A stretch of DNA of 64,000 bases from Nyssa sinensis (taxonomy: Eukaryota > Streptophyta > Magnoliopsida > Cornales > Nyssaceae). Location of the stretch: assembly GCA_008638375.1 (NCBI GenBank), contig CM018051.1, forward strand, positions 31,380,740 through 31,444,739. The letters are read 5' to 3'. The position numbers and the translations under genes are program-made. Each line of letters opens with the position of its first letter. Within the stretch, counting starts at the first letter, position 1. Of the stretch, positions 35,890 to 48,437 are shown one piece after another. The notes under the pieces are model-generated. The model did not search any database. It was given only the letters and a program-made list of their open reading frames with translations, and was not told the DNA's origin.

Positions 35890-38800
35890 TGTAACACCCC
35901 GACCCTGATTAAGTAATGATTAGTTACTAATCATTTATCTGAACCAAACATAAAGAATAATTAAGAAGCTAACCTAATTAGGAGTTGACTGAAAGAAACC
36001 GCGTCGAAAAATAAGCTACAGAATGAAAGTTAGGAAGAAAACAGTGAAACTGCATTAATGCGCAGCCAAACAGGGCCTAAGCCCGAAATAGGGAAAGGAC
36101 CAAAAATTGTGGCCAAGAGGATTTGATCCCTTGACCAACCTAGGCAGAATTTGGGTTACCAAAAATTTACCAACCAAGCTAAGAGCACCTTTGTGCATAT
36201 ATATGCAAAGATATATATTTAAATAGCAATCAGATTTGGCCTCACCCCAAAGTGGCCAATGGACAAGCATGCAACACCTCAGCATGCATCACCCTATGCT
36301 ATAGCCCATCATGCCTATCCCACCATGATTACATCTCCTCCCAACCAAATTGCATGCAAACCCATCATGCACTTGGGGGAGATGAAACATCAAGAAAAGA
36401 AATCTGATTATTGATATACAATCTCCATATATGCATGGAGGAAAGATCAGAACTGTAGAGAGGAAGTTAGAGAGAGAAAGTGGGTTAGAGAGAGGGAGTT
36501 AGTGAGAGAAATACACAAGTGTGTGTGTGCATTGGTGAGCCATTGAAGGAGCTTAGAAGAAGCTAGAGACTGGAACTGAAGGGCTGCTCGACTGAGAAGG
36601 ACCATCACTGAGGGTTCACCTGAACTAACCATTAGAGGAACCACTGTCCGAAGGTAAGTGAGCCAAGTTTTAGATTTTTTCCCTTTTGTAAGATTTGGCT
36701 ACTATTTTGTTGCTGTTTGGACTGTTGATGCATGTACCATAGCTTAATAATGAAACTGGGTTGGTTGTGAATGATTTGAACCTATAAAACTACCCTAAAA
36801 CACCCACACAGTGCACATCCGCCATGGATGGACCTCGGATTATGCAGGTCTGAATCGACTTGCACAAAACCTAAACTGGGTCATCTAGCCTTAAACTAGA
36901 CCTCATTAGGGTTCCTAAACCACTAACCCACGACCTTGAAACCTAAGAAATGAGCCCTTAATATCGAGTTGCAGGTTTCGGTCGTGAAACCTAATTCTTG
37001 TTTGACACATCTAAGCTCGACTTTGAGAATAGGAAAGGAACCCCCATGCCCTAAGGATCACACAGAACCCAACTCCATTGGAAATGGTTGTGAGATGAGG
37101 GTTTATTGTCAAATTATCTAGTTCGGCTATCATGTCTTAGACCGAGCATTTGGATTAGCTACACGACCTCAAATGAATGCCAAGATGTAGGCCAAACTCT
37201 TAGGAATGTGTATCAACTAAGAACAGAGAGAATCAGTATTTCAAAACACACGAAATAGAAAGGAAAGAAATTCGGAATTAGGGCAACACTGGTAAAAAAA
37301 AACGTGAAGAAGACGACCGAGTGGACTCGCCATTTAGATCGAGTTAGGCCGAGCCAACTCGGACACGTGTCCAACCACGGCTAAGCCACCGCATTAGTGG
37401 AACGGTTGCGTTTTGGAGGAAATCGTATAAGGTTTTTAAATTGAAACAGGGCCGTTTGGTTGCAGGAATAGCGAATTTAAAAAATCAACCTAAACCGTGA
37501 AGGGGATAACCAAATCAGGGATAAGGGGTTTAATGGGGCTATGGCATTCCGATTTTCCTGAAGTGGACTGGACCGGCTGGTTCAGTGAGTTGGTCGACCG
37601 GTCTAGGGTTTCAAGCCCAAAACCCACTGGTTCACAGAAAAATTTAAAATAAATAAAACCAAGGTTTCTGGTATTTACAAAATGACCCCAACAGTTTTAG
37701 GGAATTCAACTCTGGCCCAATTTTTGGAATTTTATTTCATTTATACCCCTGATAAATTAATAAATAATAAATTAAATTATTTAATTAATTTATTAATTAA
37801 ATAAAAATGACCAAATTACCCCTAGGTCATAAATAAGTCAAACGGAGTTCGAATAAATCAAATGAATAGTGTATTTTCACTATTTCAAGCATTCTGGACT
37901 CAATGGCAGAGTCCGATTCGGAAAACCAAGTCCCGAAAAATACAAACACGTAGGTATAAATGACGTTATTGCCCCCAATATGCCCGATGTCCAAATAAGA
38001 CAAGTTATTAGTGTAATCTTATTTTCTTGGGCCTTCTGAGATCAACAGTGGGGTCCGATTCACGAGACGGGACTCCGAAAAAATGACGCGCGAAATGACC
38101 AAACTACCCCTAAGGTACCCGGAGCCCAAACGAAACTAAAAGATAGTCTATTTTGACTATGTCGGACATTCCAAACCCAACGGTGAAGTCCATAACACCA
38201 AAATAGGTACTGAAAATTTAGTCACGTGAAAAATAAAACTCATCAAGTCACCACGAGTTGACTAGTAAGACAAATCCTAGGAAGTTAGAATACGTCAGGC
38301 CTAAAATTAAATGAAAGAGCATGAATAGGTAACGATTTAAGGTAAAATGTGAAGTTAACGAGTTCTTTATAATTTTCTTAGGAAATACAAAGGAAAGGGA
38401 AAAGCCCACCAGTAGTGCAAACCCGGGGAATCAAGGTGAGTAACCTCACATTTGAAGTGGAGATTTAATTCCACGGATTTGAATGATGTTTTAAATATCA
38501 AATTCTGTCTTTACACAATTCCGTTTTAAATATTCTGCTATGACATGCTTCCTGAATAATTTACTACTGTTCTTTGAGATATACTTTTGCATGTTTAAAA
38601 TTCTGATTTCAAATGTTATTATATATCCTGAAATTACATGTTTCACGTATTTCAATACCCTATCATGAGATTATGAACTGTATGTTTTGAATGCTTTTAA
38701 ATGCATCCACACGAAAGAATTATGGGTTAAATGCTTCTAAATGCAAGATAAATTGTGCATAAGCACCACGAATTTCTATCGGGTTTCTTAAGAACCCAAC

Positions 38801-39675
38801 TACGATACGAATAAATGCCAGGTAGTAGGATCTAATCCCCCAGGCATATGAGATATCTCCACGAAAAATAAAATGGGAATCTGGTTCGAAACGGATTCTG
38901 TTAATGAAAGTGATAAGGTGTGTGTTGAAAATGGAAGCAGGCTTTTTCCTCATTTTCACCATGCAGATTTACATGATTTGAAATTCATATACTTTATTTC
39001 GAAAGTACAAGTTAGCTTGAATACTTTAATGTTTCAAAGCCATTGTTTAAAGAATGCATGTACTCTATGTTCCAAGTATAAGAGCAATTGGTAGTGAGTA
39101 TTTTACAAAATTCTCACGTGCGAAACCACTACCAATTGAAACCCATGACAGATGTTAGAATTACTCACTGGGCTTTACGAAGCTCACCCCATTCCCTAAC
39201 ATTTTTCAGGTGATGACGATGGGTGGACCCTTGCCCAATTTCGGGAGGAATGATAGGCAGCTCCATTAGGATTCTGGAGATATTTTGGGAAGTATTAGGG
39301 CCTATGGTTGGTCGAATTTTGATGTCGTACTTTTGGACAATTATGTATTTAAGCCCAAGAGGCAACCACATATGTACTTAAGCCCTTGAGGCATTCGAAT
39401 ATGTATCATGTATAAGACTTTAATTTTTAGTATGCTCTGATGTGATTATTCATGTGTACCGCTATGAAGAGCGACAGTACCGGATGACTGTGCGAAAGTT
39501 TTTAAAAGATTTTTTTAAAAAAAAAAAGAAGAAAAGGGTTTTCACGCTTCCGCAAATCAAGGCCGCACCGCTATTCGATACCGTCGCCCATGTTTTGCCT
39601 TGCCCTCAGGCTCCCGGGCCTGAAGGCGGCGGTTGCGATCCGAGATCCGCACAGGGTGGGTTTCGGGTCGTGACA
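35890..39675 (+). mobile_element. Family B solo LTR (3.8 kb)
   Basis: Starts TGTAACACCCCGACCC, ends TTTCGGGTCGTGACA, and is flanked by a perfect 5-bp TSD, AAGGA (35885-35889 and 39676-39680). The end region carries the shared TTTTCAGGTGATGACGATG block (about 39206). There is no primer site, tract or pol. It is in the opposite orientation to the other two family B solo LTRs. Confidence 0.94.
36119..36190 (-). repeat. tRNA-derived SINE-head-like module in family B LTR
   Basis: On the minus strand a box-A-like TAGCTTGGTTGG (36181-36170) is followed by a box-B-like GGATCAAATCC (36129-36119), in the order and spacing of a Pol III promoter. It is in the antisense strand of the LTR and at a different place from the modules in the 8569-13006 copy, so it is an independent insertion. 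Confidence 0.55.
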
Positions 39676-39680
39676 AAGGA

Positions 39681-40470
39681 GAATTGCCCAAATGATTTAT
39701 GGGCAAGTTCTTAAGGTAAAGTAGTAGCTTAGTCATGAAGATTAAAATATGATGATTAAGCTTAGCGAATGTGATTAAATGATCAATTGGTACATGATTA
39801 AAAGTTTGCTTAAGAAAAAGAGCTAGTGCACAATTGCACCTAAATTAGAGATTAGGATCTCTAATATTAGGTTAATTAGAATTAATATGCTAATATGTGA
39901 TGAAGTATAATCACATGTATGAATGATATGGCAACATGACATATATGATGTATAATATTTATATACATATGCACCATATACATATCAAGCAAGAGATTGC
40001 TCAAGAACTATAATTCACCAACAACATGGTCTGTTTCAGACCATGCCTATAGCCATGCTTAATCCTCAAAATGAAAGGCCATTGAGGATTGCACTTGACA
40101 TGTGTCACGGGAGAGTTATCACTAAACTCTCTGATTAAACCCACCCACTCCCTATAATTTGATTTTCTAAGACCACCATTGATAACAAAGAGAAAAATAG
40201 GGACAATTTATGCCCAAAACAGTGGATAATGAGAGGGTTGGGTAGAGAGAGAAAGAATAAAAAATTCAAAATCAAGCTTTAAACAAGTAAGACTCCCACT
40301 ATTTCTTCTACCATTTGGTTTTTGTTTAATTTTTAGACTTAGTATGGCGCCAACACTGAAAAAAGGGAGAAAACGAATGTGTCATCCTTTTTCACAAATT
40401 TAGAAGGATCTCGGTTGTCTCCTTCCCTAAATGTGGGAAGGAATGCCTCTTATGGGAGACTTGAGATTGA
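39681..40470 (+). other. Continuation of split repeat; no genes
   Basis: Joins 35835-35889 once the solo LTR is taken out. AT-rich with a GA-rich stretch near 40230-40260. No coding frame. Near 40347 the motif TGGCGCC occurs, which is found in some Tat primer sites, but its surroundings do not support one. Confidence 0.4.
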
Positions 40471-40480
40471 GGAGTCGCCA
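40471..40480 (-). other. Possible primer-binding site of Ogre/Tat-like LTR
   Basis: GGAGTCGCCA on the plus strand reads TGGCGACTCC on the minus strand, like the Arg-tRNA primer site described for Ogre elements. It stands next to the proposed inner end of the LTR 40484-42290. Only ten bases fit. Confidence 0.4.
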
Positions 40481-40483
40481 GTT

Positions 40484-42290
40484 TGTTTTTGGGTATGAAA
40501 CAAGTAAACCCATTATAGATGAACAATAAATATAAAGAAAAATCGAAAGGAATGAAAAAATGGCCTTGATTCCTAAATACATACTAAAGATCCCTTGTCA
40601 TGGATCAAAATAAAGATAAAGCACCGAAAACATATAAACACAGAGAAATGGATTCGGGGGCTAAGGTACGAAGTGGGAAGGTGTTAGGCACTCACCCCGC
40701 CCGATTTGAATGGATTGGCCTTGAATATTCACTTGCAAGGCTATTTTGTTATGAGAAAATTGAAAAGAAAGATGTGAGTATAGAAGAAATAAATAATAAA
40801 GAATCTGGTGTAAAGAAGTAAAACAGAACTGAAAGACGAGAAATAAATCTGACTTGGGCCTGAAGGCTTCATACGTATCCATTCAGAAAACGGAATCAAA
40901 GTCACGTAGTTCTTCGTTTTACTCTCTTTTATCAAGAGTGATAAAAGATATGAGATCAATCGGATCTAAAGAAAAATAAAATGTCAAGGGTTTGAGAGCA
41001 TACCTTATTTAGTCGTAGTAGTCAGGCAGCACGTCGACTAAGAAATTCTGGATTGGAGGCTTCTATTGAGCAGATCTCCGATTTGTTCTTCAGTTCGGAA
41101 AGCGTTACTTTGACTGGCTTCGCGGAGAGAGGTTGTCACTTCAGCAACACTTTAGCCTCAAAAGAAAGGTTCTTGCAGAGGGAACCCTAAAATTAACCTA
41201 ACAGCGTAACGTTATGAAAATCGTCTTTCCTTCGTATATTTTCATGTCCCCAAACTAATGGCCTGAGGGCTCTATTTATAGGAGAATATAGAGATTTGAT
41301 CCAAAGGTCTAGGATAAAACCCTAAAACGAAGGGTTAGAATCATGTCTTGAGTGATAATTATCTAATTAAATAAATAAAAAATTAAATAAGAATGATTAT
41401 CCTAATTAAATGAATTAATAAATAATCATGACAATGCACGAACCAACAGAATTGATGTCTACATGCAGGAGCCAATGAGATAAAAGAGAAATCAAATTTA
41501 AATGAAAAATAAACTCTAAAATGAAAACGTCTAGGTTCAATGTATCTCCATTTGAGAAAATATTAAGCAACTATATTTTTGGAAACTCTAAAAGTGGAAA
41601 GTCCTAATTATGCCTAAGTAGACTACTATCACTTAAGATTACCAAATTGCCCCCAATTCGGTGGAGAATCTCTAGATTGCCACAAGATATTTGAAATGAC
41701 CAAATTACCCCCAATTGGTCACCAAAGGGCTAAAATTACCAAAATACCCTCATGTGGGTAAAACAATATGAAAATTACAAAAATTCCCCTTAAGTGACTA
41801 GGAAGTACTATTGAGGGTAGGATTGTGCCAAAATTACCAAAATACCCTAAAATTTATCGAGAGGAGTCCCACTAGGATTGAGACTTTGACAAGAGAGTCC
41901 TAACGGGAGTAGGACTCTGTTGGAAACAATCTTACTTGGACTAGGACTTTGTTATGAGAGTCTTGACAGGAATAGGACTCTATTAAGAGGAGTCCTACTT
42001 GGACTAAGACTCTAGCAAGAGAGTCCTTATGGGAATAGGAATCTATCAAGAGAAGTCCTAACGGAACTAGGATTCTGGCCAAAGAGTCCTAGCGAGAATA
42101 GAACTCTATCAAGAGGAGTCCTAATGGAACTAAGACTCTAGCAGGAGAGTTCTAGCGAGAATAGGACACTGACAAGATGAGTCCTGATGAAATAGGACTC
42201 AATCGGGAAGAGTCCTACCGGAAGTAGGTTTCTTAGCATAATCATCAATTTTTACTACTTAATCATGCCTCACAAAATGAGGTGTCTACA
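40484..42290 (-). mobile_element. Ogre/Tat-like LTR, minus orientation
   Basis: Read on the minus strand it starts TGTAGACACCTCATTTTGTG at 42290. The same start recurs on the plus strand at 47049. The block AAGGTGTTAGGCACTCACCCC near 40678, seen in many plant LTR elements of this type, lies inside. The end at 40484 is inferred from the neighbouring primer-like site. Subrepeats fill 41860-42235. Confidence 0.65.
41860..42235 (-). repeat. About 60-bp subrepeats in Ogre-like LTR
   Basis: Alternating GAGTCCTA, GGACTAGGACTCT and AGAGTCCTAACGGGA phrases repeat about six times. The counterpart lies at 47106-47486 on the other strand. Confidence 0.85.
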
Positions 42291-42639
42291 GAAAGCCCCT
42301 AGTTGACGGAACTTATAAGAAACTCAATGTCAATACAAGAAGAAAAACAACCATTTTGACTTTGATTGTGATTTTTACGTGGTCGAACACATTATTCTAC
42401 GAGATTCTTATGTATCACCCTCAGGTGAATCAGATCGTTCGTAATTCGTGACTAGGGAAAATGAGTGTTGTCCTTACCGAATTTTCTCTATAGAGATTTG
42501 TCTCGATAGAACTGTTGTGAGGTTACGTCCTTGAAAATGACTCATCGAAGTCTTACTTGATAAAAAATGTGATCCTAACAAGTCTTTCATGACATTGTGT
42601 TCTCGTAAGATGATCTTACGTCCTCGGACGTTTTACCCA

Positions 42640-43270
42640 CAAGGAAATTCCATCTTAGTAGGTTGGTAAGAGAGAATGTGATAGACAGCTTACCCGAATG
42701 GAACGCTATCCTAACAGGATGATAAAATGTGATACGACAGTTGGCTTACTCGAAAGGAATGATATCTTAACAGGATGGTGAATTTGCGTCCGTAGACAAC
42801 TTTCATACAAGAATGCTATCCTAATAGGCTTATAAAATGCGTCCTCAGACGACTTACCTGAAAGGAATGCTATTTTAAAAGGATAATAAATTTGCGTCCT
42901 CAGTCGACTTTCCTAAAAGGAATGTTATTTTAATAGGCTGATGAAATGCATCCTCAAACAAATTTCTTAAAATGAATGTTATCCTAACAAGATACTGAAT
43001 TTACGTCCTCAAATGAATTTCCTAAAAGGAATGCTATCCTAATAGGCTTATAAAATGCATCCACAGATGACTTTCTTGAAAGGAATGCTATCTGAACAAG
43101 ATGATAATGTGATAGATGACTTACCTAAAAGGAATGCTATCTTAACAAGATGGTGATGTGATAGATGACTTACCTAAAATGAATACTATCATAACAAGAG
43201 GGTGATGAGATAGACGAATTACCTGAGATGAAGGATATTTTCTAAAAGGAATGTTATCCTAATAGAATTT
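42640..43270 (+). repeat. About 58-bp tandem repeat array
   Basis: Around ten units built from AAAGGAATGCTATCCTAA, CAGGATGATAAAATG and GCGTCCTCAGACGAC. Units are diverged. The array lies just inside the 3' side of the minus LTR at 40484-42290, the place where Ogre/Tat elements carry such arrays. Confidence 0.85.
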
Positions 43271-43302
43271 TCATAAGATTTTGTCATTAACAGACGGATT
43301 GC

Positions 43303-43510
43303 CAAGATGGATTACATCCTCAAACTTTTTCCGAGATGGAGTACGTCCTCAGACGTTTTGCCTAGAGGATTACGTCCCCAGATGTTTATCGAGATGGAGT
43401 ACGTTTGTAAACATTTGTCGAGATGGAGTATGTCTTTATACGCTTTATCGAGATGGATTACGTCCTTAGACATTTGTCTAGATGGAGTACATGCTCAGAC
43501 GTTCTGCCGA
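43303..43510 (+). repeat. 30-bp tandem repeat array
   Basis: Seven units of the form GAGATGGAGTACGTCCTCAG plus ACGTTTTGCC. It follows the 58-bp array. Three overlapping open frames of 60-70 codons exist here only because the unit length is a multiple of three. Confidence 0.9.
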
Positions 43511-43989
43511 GATTAAAGATTCTATGGGGAATGCCAGGACATATTTTTACTAGGAAGATGAATTTTCTTGAGAAAAGGATGACGGTTCAGACTTCTTTGG
43601 GGAATGGACCGAGTTGACTCCGTGATTTTGATTTTTTTGAATCGTCGAGACTCGCTCAGGTGCTCGGATCTTAAGGGACCACTAAAGGAAATGCTACTCA
43701 CATGATATTTTGAAAGAAAATGAGAGTTATTTGATAACGGTTTCGAATTAGTAACCCTGTGCCACTAAATGACAAGTTGGTCAACATTAATCGATTCTGG
43801 CAAATTACTAATTTTGACAAATTATCGATTTGCCCTTCAATGCTCGATGTTCAATCACGGTGGATTTCTTAGACATATTTTGACAAAAGGCTTGATTTTG
43901 ACAAAGAATGAGCTGAAATGGGCCAAAATAAGCCCATATTCACGAAAATGAGCCAAAGCCCAAAAATTAGCCTGCCAAGTCCCTATGTG

Positions 43990-44030
43990 AGAATCGGCAC
44001 ACACAGAGGGGGGTTTCCACCCTCTGTGTG
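43990..44030 (+). repeat. Perfect 11-bp hairpin
   Basis: CACACAGAGGG (44000-44010) and CCCTCTGTGTG (44020-44030) pair perfectly around a nine-base loop. A related motif (AGAGGGGGGTTTC with GATCGACAC nearby) recurs at 46940-46990 on the same strand, so the two spots bracket the PMD remnant. Confidence 0.8.
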
Positions 44031-44244
44031 CTGATCGACACTTGGGTGCCTGGGTAGCTTGCTTTAAAAATGTTACAAATTTTGATTTTTTCATTGCATT
44101 CTTGAGCACTCTCCTACCCCTCTTGTGACCATTTTTTGCAGAGTTGTGAATGGGGTTAGATTGAAGTATTTGGCACTTTTTTTGACCTTTCAAAATATCA
44201 AACAACTTGATTTTTAACAACAAATCCAAAAATTTTAAGAGAAA

Positions 44245-46683
44245 ATGTCAAGCGAAGGTCTCGGTGACTCGGACCCAATGTTCGACATTAATCGTGATTT
44301 GGAAATGTCAGGACTAATGCACGACACGATATTCTGACATAAAATAGCCCTAGGCTTTCAGAAAAACATGAGCTTGCTCTAAAAGGCGGCACACCATTTG
44401 TCGCAACGGTACCGTAATAGCTAAGTATGGATTTTCTTGAGTTTTCTTCCGATTGTTTTGAGATTTTTGAGTTGATTCTTGATGCATTTGGTTTATCTTT
44501 TACACTTTGAAAGAGTTTTGCATGGAAATATGATTGCATGCATGCTTGGAACTTCACCCACGTGCCTTCTGGAAAGTGCACACCATGCACTTGTGAAAAT
44601 GCCCGAATGGGTAGTTTTTGCTTTGCCTTGGCTTTTTGCATTTGATTAATGCTTGTTTGGCATGTTTATGGAATTTGAAAGGCTTTTATAACATATTGAA
44701 TTTGATTTCTTGTAGCCAGATTCGGAAATGCGAGCTCAGGGCTTGGCGGCAGACATCGCAGAGTGGTGGGTTGATTTGCCTCTCCGATGCCAAGGGTAAG
44801 TGAATGCAGCCAAGTTTGGGTAATTTTTAGATCGGATAGTCCACGTTGACCATGACCGGAAGATTCTTTACGCTTTGGCGGAGAGATGGTAGGACACCAC
44901 CAACACTTTTCACCTCCGGTTCGGGGAGGTAACATTGACTCCAGTCAACTTCTCGATGATCATAGGCCTTCAAGTTGGTGGTGACCAAATCCCTTGTGAT
45001 AGTGAAATGCACAGTTGGGGTGACGAGATTTTCTGAGCTTTTAGGGTGGCGACCCATACTAGGCTCCGGTGGTACGGTGTGGGTTAGGCATATCTTGGAA
45101 AATTTTCGCTTCTGGGAGTGTCGTAATGCTTTTAAGGAGGATTAGTTGACTAGAGCCTTCATGCTCTTTGTCTTTGGTCGGACCCTCTTGGCCAATACTG
45201 GTGACACTATCCACCTTTGGTACCTTCTTACTTTTGAGGATGTGGAGAACTTTGGGCGTTTCAACTAGGGAGGCGTCGCAATGGTTGTTTTGTACCGCTG
45301 GATGTGTGTACTATCCCGAGCGATCACCAAAGGACTTGGTGGTCTTAACATTGTTTGGGAGGTATGAATTTATGAATTTCCTCACTTTCTTTTTTGAGAA
45401 AATGTCATTTTGACTGAATTTCCTATTTTAGGCAGAATTGGGCCTATGAAGTCCTCTAGTTATTGCCCTACCCATTGGTGGAAGTAGAGGAGAACATGTT
45501 TCCCCTGCATGTGGCGGTGGTCGAAGGCGAACAGGTCGACTCGTTGGGGGGCAAATGTAGTGCAGAGATTTTGGGAGGCCCTAGACATGCTCCAGGTAGA
45601 CACAGTTAGTCCCTTTATTTGGAATTTTCTTTTGCTAATATGTGACATGAGAAACTCACATTTTTCATTTATGATAGATCCGATGGAAACCTTGGAGGAT
45701 GGTCCCACCCTCAATGGAGCAGAGTATTGGGATAGCACGCTAGCGCTTGATTTTGGAAGGGTCTTTTGAGAGGGTATATTATTTGGGCGAGAGAGTAATT
45801 TGCCAAGTAGATACGACTGCACAGCTCTTTCTGCTTATATCGCCCCCAGCCAATATGAGAGATTTGGACTCGTTTGACTCTGACCCCAAATTTTTGGAGC
45901 TTTATGAGGGGATGGCCATTCAACGATTTTTTAACCAGTTCGGCCATATGACAAGCTATTTAGAGAAGCTGATACCTCTTTTAACTGGCGGTCCATCTCA
46001 AGACACCACCACCATAGTGGTTGATGTAGGGCTGCCGGCAACTTTCTTGAATTTCAATGTATCGGTAATGATCGATGGTGGGAATCTTAGGCTAGAAAAG
46101 TTATCCCGACCAACTGGGTCTATCAAAGGACTGTTGCCTTGATTGGGGTAAAAGTTTTCTTTTGCATAAATTTTCTATGGTATTTCTCTTTTTTGAATTG
46201 ACACAAGATGTTGTTTGGGAATTCAGGTGGCCCGAACCATTTATGAGGAGGCCTGTGTCTACATCACGGCCTTGAAGGATAGGATTGCCCAAGTCACAGT
46301 GGAGTTATGGTAGAAAGCCACTTACCGAACAGACTTTGACATTGTAAGGACATGATTGCCTTTTTTTTTATTGTCCGTATATTGACTGCATTTTAACATT
46401 GTATTTCAAACTCATGACTTTTCAGGCTGCTCGGGTTTCTCATCTTAAAGAGATAAACCAAGGATAGGGTCACCACGGGGAAGGGATTCCTAATGGAAGG
46501 AGAAGATGAGGGCCCAAGAAGAAAAGTGAAAGTCAACAGAGTAGCTCCCGCACTCAGCCAGCTCGACCTAGTAGAGTGTCTAGGCAAGTGGTGGAAAGTA
46601 AAAGTGAAGACACTGAGGAAGAGGAGCCTCTTCCTCGTCAGTTTCGATGATATGAGGGAGGACGGGGAGGGCACCGTTAGATG
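44245..46683 (+). pseudogene. Plant mobile domain (PMD, aminotransferase-like) gene remnant
   Basis: A short start (MSSEGLGDSDPMFD) at 44245 is followed by exon-like pieces. The second, about 44717-44801, has AG and GT at its ends. The best part (about 44830-45370) reads LAERW, TTNTFHLRFGEVTLTPVNFS, MIIGLQVGG, then LTRAFMLFVFGRTLLANTGD, IHLWYLLTFEDVENFGRF and MVVLYRWMCVLSRA. This is the conserved core of the PMD family (MAIL1/MAIN-related proteins). Later pieces hold NWAYE, MFPL and RWSKANRSTRWGANVV. Stops and shifts occur throughout, so it is broken. PMD genes are known both as host silencing factors and as passengers of retroelements; the flanking repeats favour the second. Confidence 0.72.
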
Positions 46684-46933
46684 AAATTTTTTTCTTTTTT
46701 TAGACAAACACTTTATTTGATGAACACTTTATCCTTTTTAGATTTCCTTTTTTTGATTATTTTTGTTTTATTTTGAACAAATGAATGGTTAATGCATGCA
46801 TCTTTATTCATGAATATGTGAAATACCATCAAAAATGGAAAATGAATTGGTATCCGACATGTTTTGAATTGAGAAAATAAGAGGAAAACAACGAAAGTAG
46901 ACGAAATTGGGCAAAGTGACCTGAATCCTCTCT

Positions 46934-46949
46934 TGTGTCGATCGACACA
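46934..46949. repeat. 16-bp perfect palindrome
   Basis: TGTGTCGATCGACACA is its own reverse complement. It forms part of a larger imperfect stem with TTGTGTGTTGATCG at about 46971-46985. It lies about 100 bp before the LTR start at 47049. Confidence 0.85.
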
Positions 46950-47048
46950 CAAAGAGGGGGGTTTCTTAGGCTTGTGTGTTGATCGGCACTCAGGGTGTGC
47001 CAATCGGCAACGTGTCCTACCCTAGGCAGTTTTGTAGCCTGTTGCGTG

Positions 47049-47558
47049 TGTAGACACCTCATTTTGTGACCTTGATGAAGTAGTAAAAACTGATGATTAT
47101 GCTAAGAAACCTACTTCAAGTAGGGACTCTTCCCATTGGAGTCCTATTCTCATTAGAACTCCTGCTGATAGAGTCCTATTCCATTAGGACTCTCTTGTCA
47201 GAATCCTAGTCTAAGTAGGACTCTTCCCAATATAGTCCCACTCTCGTTAGGACTCTCCTGCTAAAATCCTAGTCCAAGTAGGACTCTTCCCGATAAAGTC
47301 CCACTTTCGTTAGGACTCTCCTATCACAGTCTCAGTCTAAGTAGGATTCTTTCCGATAGAGTCTCACTCCCGTTAACACTCTCCTATCAAAGTCCTAGTC
47401 CAAGTTGGAGACTTTCCGATTGAGTCCCAATCTCGTTAGGACTCTCCTACTAGAGTGCTAGTCCAAGTAGGACTCTTCTACCCATCGAAGGGCATTTTAG
47501 TAATTTTAGCACCTTTTTACCCACTATGGACATTTTGGTAATTTTGGCACAATCCTAC
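47049..47558 (+). mobile_element. Ogre/Tat-like LTR start, plus orientation, truncated by insertion
   Basis: Starts TGTAGACACCTCATTTTGTG, matches the reverse complement of 42290 leftwards, and includes the same subrepeats (47106-47486) and the TTTTGGTAATTTTGGCACAA block, which corresponds to 41800-41850. It stops at 47558, where TGTAATACCCTGACC begins, while the left-hand copy continues with CCTACCCTCAATAG. This shows an insertion at that point. Confidence 0.7.
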
Positions 47559-48396
47559 TGTAATACCCTGACCTATATTCTAATACGTAAACCGAGGTAG
47601 GCCCGGGATATGGCACTTAAACAGAGGTAGACTGGATCGAGTACACGTAAACTGAGGTAGGTTGGGTTGAGTGGCGTAATACAAGTTGTAACCGAACATG
47701 AGTTTCGAATAAATAGAATAATTCCATTTTATCTAAAAAGAGTCAAATAAGAATACCGAGCTTTAACCAAGCAATGATTATAATATCAAGAGTAAACCGA
47801 GATCGATTCAGATCGAGAATAGTAAACCCCAAAATAAACTGAACTATTTTAATGAGTAATATACAGTGATGGGTACGATTACCGAGGTAATTAGCCGAAG
47901 TTATAATCTCAAGGAATTACGAGATTAAGAAAAGTCAAGTACGAACAGACTGAGCCAATAAAAATAATACCCGACATATATCCGAAGCATCGCAATAAAT
48001 AATATACAGTAATGGGCACGTAGTTCGAGATATATAGTACGAGTCATTAATTTAGAAATATATAGTTTAAAAATATGAGAAATGAATTTTAAATAATTTC
48101 AAGTATCTATTATTACTATACAATAAAACTCGAGTGGTACGGAGAATCGTGTACGTAGGCCAGTATATGCCTCGATATACGTGCATAGTACATTTTAATA
48201 AATGCAAGAATATATATATATATATGAGATAATATATATATATATATATAGATATAAATAAATAAATATAAAAATATATATATATATATATATATACAAG
48301 TATATATGTATATATGGCTATGTATGTGCATATATTGTATAAATATATGTATTAGTATAAATAGATATATTATATATATAATAAAATGGAGATTTT

Positions 48397-48437
<41 letters not shown>

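Noticed and set aside
40340..40360. TGGCGCC as an Athila/Tat primer-binding site
   Set aside because: The bases after it do not continue the Asp-tRNA match and no LTR end precedes it.
43281..43617. Three overlapping 60-70 codon frames with repeated RWST/EMDY words
   Set aside because: Produced by a 30-bp tandem repeat, a multiple of three, so all frames stay open.
45460..45822. 120-codon minus-strand frame over the PMD region (also 43855-44229)
   Set aside because: Antisense to a better-supported PMD reading on the plus strand.
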